Shown here: one piece after another, positions 6,152-11,904 of the stretch
How positions within the stretch are numbered: the stretch's first letter is position 1
How the letters are laid out: every line of letters starts with the position of its first letter
From: DASSLY01 sp035689185
GTDB lineage: Bacteria; Actinomycetota; Actinomycetes; Actinomycetales; Dermatophilaceae
DNA length: 12,915 bases
Assembly: GCA_035689185.1 (NCBI GenBank)
Contig: DASSLY010000012.1
Coordinates: 1 to 12,915 of the forward strand
Direction: 5' to 3'
Made by a program: the position numbers and the translations under genes
The notes under the pieces: generated by a model
Told to the model about the DNA's origin: nothing
The model's database searches: none
The model's input: the letters and a program-made list of their open reading frames with translations, nothing else

Positions 6152-6652
6152 GTGAGCGAGTCCATGACCAGCGCGTCCGCCGCCAGCTACCTCACCCAGG
6201 AGGCGTACGACCGGCTCAAGGCCGAGCTCGGCCAGCTGTCCGGGGACGGTCGGCTGGACATCGCCCGCAAGATCGAGGCGGCCCGGGAGGAGGGCGACCT
6301 GAAGGAGAACGGTGGCTACCACGCCGCCAAGGAGGAGCAGGGCAAGATGGAGGCCCGCATCCGGCAGCTGACCCAGCTGCTGGACAGCGCCGTGGTCGGG
6401 CACGAGCCCGCCGACAACGGCATCGTGGAGCCGGGGATGGTCGTCACGGTCGACCTGCTCGGCGACGAGCTGACCTTCCTGCTCGGCAACCGGGAGATCG
6501 CCGACGGGTCCGACCTGGAGGTCTACAGCGAGAAGTCGCCGCTGGGTGCGGCGCTGATCGGGCGGAAGGCCGGCGACACGGTCACCTACCAGGCGCCCAC
6601 CGGCAAGGCCATCTCCGTCACCGTGGTGGGGGCCAAGCCCTACACCCGTTGA
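6152..6652 (+). CDS. greA: Transcription elongation factor GreA
   Basis: A 166-residue GreA: it enters the secondary channel of backtracked RNA polymerase and stimulates cleavage of the 3' end of the transcript. The N-terminal coiled coil (about 14-85) holds the tip motif EEGDLKENGGYHAAKEEQ, in which Asp49 and Glu52 correspond to the acidic tip residues. The C-terminal FKBP-like domain (about 90-166) ends EKSPLGAALIGRKAGDTV and typical terminal strands. The NGG in place of the NAE of proteobacterial GreA is usual for actinobacteria. The GTG start is set by GAAGGAG (6138-6144) 7 bases upstream; a downstream ATG at 6164 has no such site. Convergent with the ABC exporter pair beyond a hairpin-rich 63-base gap. 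Confidence 0.97.
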   Translation: MSESMTSASAASYLTQEAYDRLKAELGQLSGDGRLDIARKIEAAREEGDLKENGGYHAAKEEQGKMEARIRQLTQLLDSAVVGHEPADNGIVEPGMVVTVDLLGDELTFLLGNREIADGSDLEVYSEKSPLGAALIGRKAGDTVTYQAPTGKAISVTVVGAKPYTR

Positions 6653-6654
6653 CC

Positions 6655-6696
6655 GGCCGCGCGGCCAGGGTGGCCGGTCGGCCACGCCCAGCGTGG
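6655..6696. terminator. Hairpin cluster between convergent greA and ABC permease
   Basis: Three dyads in a row: the palindrome GGCCGCGCGGCC (6655-6666); GTGGCC-GGTC-GGCCAC (6670-6685), a perfect 6-bp stem with a 4-base loop; and CCACGC-CCA-GCGTGG (6682-6696), overlapping the second stem. There is no T-tract in either direction, which is common for actinobacterial bidirectional terminators. Confidence 0.5.
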
Positions 6697-6715
6697 CAGG
6701 TCGGCCGCGCTCGCC

Positions 6716-7528
6716 TCAGCGGCTGGTGGCGCGGTGGTACTGACGGTTGGCCAGCGGCACGAAGGCGGCCAGGATGACCGCCGCCCAGATCACGGTGTAG
6801 AGCCCCGGATGCTCAAGCGGCCACGACTGCGACGCCGGGGCCGTCGGGATGGGGTTGGCGTTGCCGAAAAGGTCCCTGGCCGCCTGCGTGACCGCGGACA
6901 CGGGGTTCCACTCCGCGAACGCCTTGAGCGGCCCGGGCAAGGTGTCCAGCGGGACGAAGGTGTTGGCCACGAACGTCAGCGGGAAGATCACGATGAAGGA
7001 CGCGTTGTTGAACACCTCGGGACTCGGCACCAGCATGCCGACCCAGGCCATCACCCAGGACACCGCGTAGGCGAACAGCAGCAGCAGCACGAAGCCCAGC
7101 AGCGCCTCCGCCGCCGAGGACCTGATCCGCCAGCCGACCAGCAGACCGGTCAGCCCCATGACGACCAGGACGATGACGTTGTTGACCACGTCGGAAAGGG
7201 TGCGCCCGGTCAGGACCGCCGACGGCGACATCGGCAGCGACCGGAACCTGTCGACGATGCCCTTCTTGATGTCGTCGGCCAGGCCAGCCCCGGTGATGGT
7301 GGCGCCGAACACGACAGTCTGGGCGAAGATGCCGGCGATGAGGAACTCGCGGTAGCCCTGCCCACCGCCCTGCTGGTCGATCGCCCCCCCGAACACGTAG
7401 GCGAACAGCAGCACGAACATGATCGGCGACAAGGTGGTGAAGACCAGCAGGTCCGGAACCCGCTTGATCTTTATCAGGTTGCGTCTGGCGACCACCAGCC
7501 CGTCGCTGACCGCCGAGCGGACGCTCAT
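6716..7528 (-). CDS. ABC-2 type exporter permease (DrrB-like)
   Basis: A 270-residue permease with about six transmembrane helices (about 27-47, 61-81, 113-133, 144-166, 176-193, 242-260). The N-terminal amphipathic part RRNLIKIKRVPDLLVF, the segment between helices 2 and 3 (GLADDIKKGIVDRFRSLPMSPSAVLTGR) and the EWNPVSAVTQAARDLFG segment before the last helix are hallmarks of the ABC-2/DrrB family, which exports drugs such as daunorubicin, glycolipids or other hydrophobic compounds. Its ATG overlaps the ATPase stop (ATGA), and GAGGAGG (7541-7535) lies 6 bases upstream, so it is coupled to the ATPase. The substrate cannot be read from the sequence; no biosynthetic genes adjoin. Confidence 0.93.
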   Translation of the reverse strand: MSVRSAVSDGLVVARRNLIKIKRVPDLLVFTTLSPIMFVLLFAYVFGGAIDQQGGGQGYREFLIAGIFAQTVVFGATITGAGLADDIKKGIVDRFRSLPMSPSAVLTGRTLSDVVNNVIVLVVMGLTGLLVGWRIRSSAAEALLGFVLLLLFAYAVSWVMAWVGMLVPSPEVFNNASFIVIFPLTFVANTFVPLDTLPGPLKAFAEWNPVSAVTQAARDLFGNANPIPTAPASQSWPLEHPGLYTVIWAAVILAAFVPLANRQYHRATSR

Positions 7529-8538
7529 CGTTGGCCTCCTCGTCTCGGTCGTCCGTCCCGCTGACCGTCCTGATCATCCGCCCGCGCCGCGTGGCCGGTG
7601 AGCGCGAGGAAGACATCGTCCAGCGTGGGGCGGCGCAGCCCGACGTCGTCCAGCGCGATTCCGTCGCCGTCGAGCCGCCTCAGCGCGTCGGTCAGCGTCG
7701 CGGCGCCCCCCGACACGGGCAGCAGCAGTGCGCGCCGGTGCGCCTCGACGACGACCGCGCCGACCCCGAGCGGTTCCAGGACCGTGCACGCCCGGTCCAG
7801 CTGCGCCGCGTCGGAGACGGTGACCGCCAGCCGTTCGCCGCCGACCTGCGCCTTCAGCTCGTCCGCGGTGCCTTCGGCGATGACCCTGCCGTGGTCGATG
7901 ACCACGATATGGTCGGCAAGCAGGTCCGCCTCCTCCAGGTACTGCGTCGTCAGCAGCAGCGACGTCCCGCCTCGCACCAGCGTCTGGATCACGTCCCACA
8001 TCTCCACCCGGCTGCGCGGGTCCAGCCCGGTGGTCGGCTCGTCCAGGAACAGCACCGGGGGGCTGGCCACGAGCGCGCCGGCAAGGTCCAGCCGGCGCCG
8101 CATACCGCCGGAGTAGGTCTTCGACATCCGGTCCGCGGACTCCTCCAGGCGAAACTGCGAGAGCAGTTCGGCCGCCCGGTCGCGGCTCCGCTTGGCACCG
8201 AGGTGGTAGAGCCGACCGACCATCTCCAGGTTCTCCCGGCCGGTGAGGTACTCGTCGACGGCGGCGAACTGGCCGGACAGGCCGATGTGCCGGCGAACCT
8301 CCTGGGGGTGGCGCAGCACGTCCACGCCGGCCACGGTCGCCGCACCCGCGGTCGGCTTCACCAGGGTGGTGAGGATCCGGACGGCGGTCGTCTTGCCCGC
8401 CCCGTTCGGCCCCAGCAGCGCGACGACCGTGCCCTGGGGAACGGTGAGGTCGACCCCGTCGAGGGCCTTCACCTGCCCGTAGTGCTTGACCAGCCCGCGA
8501 GCGAGGACCGCCGGGTCCGCCGAGTCACTGCCTGCCAC
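7525..8538 (-). CDS. ABC exporter ATPase (DrrA-like, with C-terminal DUF4162-type extension)
   Basis: A 337-residue ATP-binding subunit. In order: Walker A GPNGAGKTT (43-51), Q-loop segment GLSGQFAAVDEYLTGRENL (about 86-104), signature YSGGMRRRLD (142-151), Walker B VLFLDEP (162-168) and LTTQYLEEAD (about 196-205). In that last motif the usual switch His is Gln, as is typical of the DrrA subgroup. A C-terminal domain of about 100 residues (from RLAVTVSDAAQ) follows, ending in PTLDDVFLALTG. The GTG at 8538 is preferred because GGGAGAGGGG (8557-8548) lies 9 bases upstream; a GTG at 8583 would add 15 residues with no ribosome site. Two dyads (8558-8580 and 8587-8594) lie in its leader. Resistance to or export of a hydrophobic compound is likely; the cargo is unknown. 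Confidence 0.93.
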   Translation of the reverse strand: MAGSDSADPAVLARGLVKHYGQVKALDGVDLTVPQGTVVALLGPNGAGKTTAVRILTTLVKPTAGAATVAGVDVLRHPQEVRRHIGLSGQFAAVDEYLTGRENLEMVGRLYHLGAKRSRDRAAELLSQFRLEESADRMSKTYSGGMRRRLDLAGALVASPPVLFLDEPTTGLDPRSRVEMWDVIQTLVRGGTSLLLTTQYLEEADLLADHIVVIDHGRVIAEGTADELKAQVGGERLAVTVSDAAQLDRACTVLEPLGVGAVVVEAHRRALLLPVSGGAATLTDALRRLDGDGIALDDVGLRRPTLDDVFLALTGHAARADDQDGQRDGRPRRGGQR

Positions 8539-8557
8539 GATGCCACGCCCCTCTCCC

Positions 8558-8594
8558 GCTGCAGTTCGCTTCCCTGCAGCCACGAGGTTGCAAC
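8558..8594. promoter_or_regulatory. Inverted repeats in the ABC exporter leader
   Basis: GCTGCAG (8558-8564) and CTGCAGC (8574-8580) are perfect 7-bp arms around a 9-base spacer, and GTTGCAAC (8587-8594) is a perfect 8-bp palindrome; outside it GCCAC (8579-8583) faces GTGGC (8596-8600). They lie 20-60 bases upstream of the ATPase start, in the 105 bases after the metB stop. This is consistent with operator control of the exporter, as for MarR/TetR/PadR-regulated pumps. Confidence 0.45.
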
Positions 8595-8643
8595 TGTGGC
8601 ACAGGCGTCGCCACCGCCCCGGCGCGGGCAGGCCGAACGCAGG

Positions 8644-9825
8644 TCAGCCGACGGCGGACGCGGCCAGCGCCCGGTCCAGGTCCTCGACCAGGTCCACCGC
8701 GTCCTCGATGCCGACCGACAGCCGGACCAGGTCGGCCGGGACCTCCAGCTGCGTCCCGGCGACGCTCGCGTGGGTCATCCGGGCGGGGTGCTCGATCAGC
8801 GACTCCACCCCGCCCAGGGACTCCGCCAGCGTCCAGACGGTGGTCGCGGCGCACACCGACAGCGCCTGCTCCTCGCCCCCGGCGACCTGGAAGGAGACCA
8901 TGCCGCCGAACCGTCGCATCTGCCTCGCGGCGACCGCGTGGCCCGGGTGCCCGGGCAGGCCGGGATAGTGGACCGCCGTCACGCCAGGGTGGGTGCGGAG
9001 GAACTCGACCACGTGCTCGGCGTTGTCGCAGTGGCGGTCCATCCGCACCCCGAGCGTGCGCAGCCCCCGGAGCACCAGCCAGGCGTCGAACGGCCCCGCG
9101 ACGGCACCGATCGCGTTCTGGTGGAACGCCACCCGGTCGGCGGCGTCCTCGAACCCGGGCACCTCAACCCGGTCCGCGACGACCACCGCGCCGCCGACAA
9201 GGTCACTGTGACCACCGCAGTACTTCGTCGTCGAGTGGGTCACCAGGTCCGCGCCGAGCGGGATCGGCTGCTGCAGGTATGGCGTGGCGAAGGTGTTGTC
9301 GACGACGAGCAGGGCACCGGCGTCGTGCGCCACCGCGACCAGTGCCGGGATGTCCGCCACCCCCAGCAGCGGGTTGGTCGGGGTCTCGACCCACAGCATC
9401 CGGGTCCGGCCTGGCCGCACCGCGGCGCGGACCGACTCCACGTCGCCGATCGCCGCCGTCGTGTGCTCCACCCCCCAGGCGCGAAGCACCTTGTCCACCA
9501 GCCGGAAGGTGCCGCCGTAGGCGTCCGAGGGCAGCACCAGGTGGTCCCCCGGGCGGAGCAGCGCCCGGGCCACGCAGTCCTGCCCGGCAAGGCCGGAGGC
9601 GAAGGCGAAGCCGCGCCCCCCGCCCTCCAGCGACGCCAGGCACGTCTCCAGCGCCGTGCGCGTCGGGTTGGCCGACCGGCTGTACTCGTAGCCGCCGCGC
9701 AGGCCGCCTACGCCGTCCTGGGCGTAGGTGGACACCTGGTAGATCGGCGGGACCACGGCACCGGTGGACGGGTCCGGCGCCTGCCCGGCATGGATGGCAC
9801 GGGTCGCAAAGCCTGGCGCGGTCAC
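8644..9825 (-). CDS. metB: Cystathionine gamma-synthase / gamma-lyase (Cys/Met metabolism PLP enzyme)
   Basis: A 393-residue fold-type I PLP enzyme. Visible hallmarks are GGYEYSRSANPTR (Tyr/Arg that bind the cofactor phosphate of the neighbouring subunit, about 45-57), FASGLAGQD, VVDNTFATP (Asp176 to the PLP nitrogen), HSTTKYCGGHSD with the Schiff-base Lys201, and SLGGVESLIEHPARMTHAS near the C-terminus. The family includes cystathionine gamma-synthase (O-succinyl/acetylhomoserine + Cys) and gamma-lyase (cystathionine to Cys); motifs alone do not separate them. The neighbouring cbs favours a role in reverse trans-sulfuration, supplying cysteine. The GTG start (MTAPGFATRAIHAG) begins right at the conserved core; the ribosome site is weak, and the start is 5 bases after the LacI gene's stop, which suggests translation coupled to it. 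Confidence 0.93.
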   Translation of the reverse strand: MTAPGFATRAIHAGQAPDPSTGAVVPPIYQVSTYAQDGVGGLRGGYEYSRSANPTRTALETCLASLEGGGRGFAFASGLAGQDCVARALLRPGDHLVLPSDAYGGTFRLVDKVLRAWGVEHTTAAIGDVESVRAAVRPGRTRMLWVETPTNPLLGVADIPALVAVAHDAGALLVVDNTFATPYLQQPIPLGADLVTHSTTKYCGGHSDLVGGAVVVADRVEVPGFEDAADRVAFHQNAIGAVAGPFDAWLVLRGLRTLGVRMDRHCDNAEHVVEFLRTHPGVTAVHYPGLPGHPGHAVAARQMRRFGGMVSFQVAGGEEQALSVCAATTVWTLAESLGGVESLIEHPARMTHASVAGTQLEVPADLVRLSVGIEDAVDLVEDLDRALAASAVG

Positions 9826-9830
9826 GCGGC

Positions 9831-11060
9831 TCAGGCTACGCCGGGACCGGCGGCCTTTCGGCTCCGACGGCGGTCGGCGCGTGGCGGCCGGGCCGGGCGC
9901 CACAGGCGAGGCCCGGGGCAGCCGCACGAGGCGCGCCGGACCAGCTTGCTCGGCAGCTCCAGCCGGTCGACGGGGCCCGACCCGATGCCGGTGTCGCGAC
10001 CGTTCGGCTGCGTACGCACCGCGGACAGCATCTCGGCGGCCCGCTCCCCCATCTCGCGCAGCGGCAGCGCGACGGTGGTCAGCGTCGGGCGGACGAACCG
10101 GGCAGCCTCGGCGTCACCCCAACCGATGATCGCGACGTCATCGGGCACGAGCAGCTCACTGTCGCCCAGCCCGGCGAGCACGCCGAGGGCGAGCTCGTCC
10201 GTCGCGCAGACCAGCCCGTCCACCTTGAACCGGCGCCGTTGCAGCTCCTCGGCCACCCGCCTCCCGGCACCCTCGACCAGCGGCACCCGCAGCGCCGGCC
10301 GCCTGATCGGCACCCCCGCGGCCAGGTGAGCCGACCGGAACCCCTGGTAGCGGATGGAGACCTCCGGGTTGCGCTCCGGGTCACCGACGAAGACCAACCG
10401 GCGGTGGCCGTGGTCGAACAGGTGCCGGGTGAGCTGTTCGGCGACCTCCTCGGTCTGCACCGTGATGCTGCGGCAGCGCGGTAGCCCGTCGCGGGCGACC
10501 AGCACGACCGGCATCCGGGCCGCCAGCCGCAGCACCACGGCATCGGGCACGGACCCGCCCACGACCATGAGGCCGTCGACCCGCCCCGCCAGCTCGTGGA
10601 CCTGCGCGGCCAGGTCACCCTCACCCCCGCTCACCAGCGGGATGACGGCCCGCTCCTGCCGGGCGGCGGCAACGGCCGCGCCGAGGAACAGCTCCGCGTT
10701 CGGCCGGGACAGGTCGGGCACGACCAGGCCGAAGGTGCCGGTGGCCGCCCTTGCTGCCCGCCTGCGCCCAGGGGGTCGGTACCCGAGGTCCTGCACCGCG
10801 TGCAGCACCGCGGACCGCGCGCCGGGCGACGCGGGCAGGCCGCCCTGCAGCACGCGGGAGGCCGTGGCCACCGAGACACCGGCCTGGCGGGCCACCATGG
10901 CCAGTGTGACCGGGTCGTCGGACCCGGCCTCGTCCGGCGGACCGGCGACCGGGCGCAGCCCCTTGCCTCCAGCCTTGCCCTTGCTCGCCTTGCCGGTGGC
11001 GCCGGCCACTCCACCTGTGCCACCTGTGCCACCTGTGCCACCTGTGCCTCTGATGGACAC
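9831..11060 (-). CDS. LacI-family transcriptional regulator
   Basis: A 409-residue repressor-type regulator. The helix-turn-helix VTLAMVARQAGVSVATASRVL (51-71) is classical; the periplasmic-binding-protein-like effector domain runs from GTFGLVVPDLSRP (108) to about 380, with DGLVCATDELALGVL and DVAIIGWGD as core segments, and ends in the frequent LVRRASCGC. Two features are unusual: a 50-residue N-terminal extension before the HTH, rich in Gly/Thr/Lys, and a hinge region (GYRPPGRRRAARAATG) lacking the Leu that normally enters the DNA minor groove. GTG at 11060 is chosen because GGGAG (11071-11067) lies 6 bases upstream; the ATG at 11141 would add 27 residues. Sugar-type ligands are usual for the family, but no sugar genes are nearby; being 5 bases ahead of metB, it is probably co-transcribed with it. 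Confidence 0.92.
   Translation of the reverse strand: MSIRGTGGTGGTGGTGGVAGATGKASKGKAGGKGLRPVAGPPDEAGSDDPVTLAMVARQAGVSVATASRVLQGGLPASPGARSAVLHAVQDLGYRPPGRRRAARAATGTFGLVVPDLSRPNAELFLGAAVAAARQERAVIPLVSGGEGDLAAQVHELAGRVDGLMVVGGSVPDAVVLRLAARMPVVLVARDGLPRCRSITVQTEEVAEQLTRHLFDHGHRRLVFVGDPERNPEVSIRYQGFRSAHLAAGVPIRRPALRVPLVEGAGRRVAEELQRRRFKVDGLVCATDELALGVLAGLGDSELLVPDDVAIIGWGDAEAARFVRPTLTTVALPLREMGERAAEMLSAVRTQPNGRDTGIGSGPVDRLELPSKLVRRASCGCPGPRLWRPARPPRADRRRSRKAAGPGVA
11011..11046. repeat. Four tandem copies of a 9-bp repeat inside the LacI gene
   Basis: CCACCTGTG is repeated exactly four times. On the coding strand it encodes Gly-Thr-Gly triplets in the N-terminal extension (residues 5-17). As a multiple of three, copy-number change would lengthen or shorten the extension without breaking the frame. 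Confidence 0.85.
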
Positions 11061-11145
11061 GCCCGGCTCCCATGCGTCGAGGTTCCCCGAGGACACCCCA
11101 GCATGCCAGCGGCGGCAGTCAGGACGTAAGCGGACCGTCATCGTG

Positions 11146-11170
11146 CGCCGGCCGGTCCCGCCGGCCGGCG
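11146..11170. promoter_or_regulatory. Perfect 10-bp inverted repeat between divergent lacI and msrA
   Basis: CGCCGGCCGG (11146-11155) and CCGGCCGGCG (11161-11170) flank TCCCG. It ends 15 bases before the msrA ATG and lies 86 bases upstream of the preferred LacI start. It may be the LacI regulator's own operator, or a GC-rich hairpin in the msrA leader. Confidence 0.45.
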
Positions 11171-11185
11171 TGTGAGACTGAGAGC

Positions 11186-11896
11186 ATGTTCGGTCTCACC
11201 AGCAAGCCCGCCCTGCCCGCCCCCGCCGCCGCCCTGCCCGGCCGGCCGACGCCGCTGCCCGGCATACCGGAGAACCACGAGGTGCTGGGGACCGCGCTGC
11301 ATGGCCCCTGGCCGGCGGGCACTCAGGTCCTGTATGTCGCGATGGGCTGCTTCTGGGGGGCGGAGCGGATCTTCTGGCGGCTTCCCGGGGTGGTCACCAC
11401 CGCCGCCGGCTACATGGGCGGCTACACCCCCAACCCGACCTACCAGGAGGTGTGCACCGGTCGGACCGGCCACACCGAGGCGGTGCTCGTCGCCTACGAC
11501 CCGGCCGTGGTCTCCGCGGAGCGGCTGCTGGCCACGTTCTGGGAGAACCACGATCCGACCCAGGGCTTCCGGCAGGGCAACGACATCGGCACCCAGTACC
11601 GCTCGGCCGTCTACTGGACCACTGAGGAACAGCGCCAGGCCGTGGCGGCGACCCGGGCCGGGTTCCAGGTCGAGCTGCACAAGCACGGCTACCGCGACAT
11701 CACCACCGAGCTGCGGCCGGCGGCGGAGGCGGGGGAGTTCTTCTACGCCGAGGCCTACCACCAGCAGTACCTGCAGAAGAACCCGGGCGGCTACTGCAAC
11801 CACGGGCCGAACGGGATGACCTGTCCGGTCGGCCTGCTGCGCCAGGACCAGGTGCCCGCCCAGCAGGACGTCCTGCCCGGACCACAGGCCCGGTAG
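11186..11896 (+). CDS. msrA: Peptide-methionine (S)-S-oxide reductase MsrA
   Basis: A 236-residue repair enzyme that reduces methionine-S-sulfoxide in proteins and free Met. The catalytic motif GCFWGAE holds Cys55; the recycling cysteines Cys204 and Cys213 lie in GGYCNHGPNGMTCPVG, matching the three-cysteine layout of Escherichia coli MsrA (51, 198, 206). Conserved segments YMGGYTPNPTYQEVCTGRTGHTE (tested in parts: YMGGY, GRTGHTE), ENHDPTQGFRQGNDIGTQYRS and AEAYHQQYLQKNP are intact. ATG at 11186 is followed by a 45-residue N-terminal segment typical of actinobacterial MsrA; the ribosome site is weak (GAGAG). In actinomycetes it can be reduced by thioredoxin or mycoredoxin/mycothiol. It is convergent with cbs, with 8 bases between the stops. 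Confidence 0.97.
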   Translation: MFGLTSKPALPAPAAALPGRPTPLPGIPENHEVLGTALHGPWPAGTQVLYVAMGCFWGAERIFWRLPGVVTTAAGYMGGYTPNPTYQEVCTGRTGHTEAVLVAYDPAVVSAERLLATFWENHDPTQGFRQGNDIGTQYRSAVYWTTEEQRQAVAATRAGFQVELHKHGYRDITTELRPAAEAGEFFYAEAYHQQYLQKNPGGYCNHGPNGMTCPVGLLRQDQVPAQQDVLPGPQAR

Positions 11897-11904
11897 CCGG
11901 CGAG

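Noticed and set aside
9826..9927. SAM or other sulfur riboswitch upstream of metB
   Set aside because: There are only 5 bases between the LacI gene stop and the metB start, so there is no leader of its own.
7531..10329. Very long open frame on the plus strand opposite the ABC ATPase and metB
   Set aside because: It runs antisense through three recognisable genes, encodes low-complexity Arg/Gly/Pro/His-rich sequence and has no ribosome site. It is a by-product of GC-rich codon use on the minus strand.
11011..11046. CRISPR-like array
   Set aside because: Nine-base head-to-tail repeats with no spacers, lying inside a coding frame.
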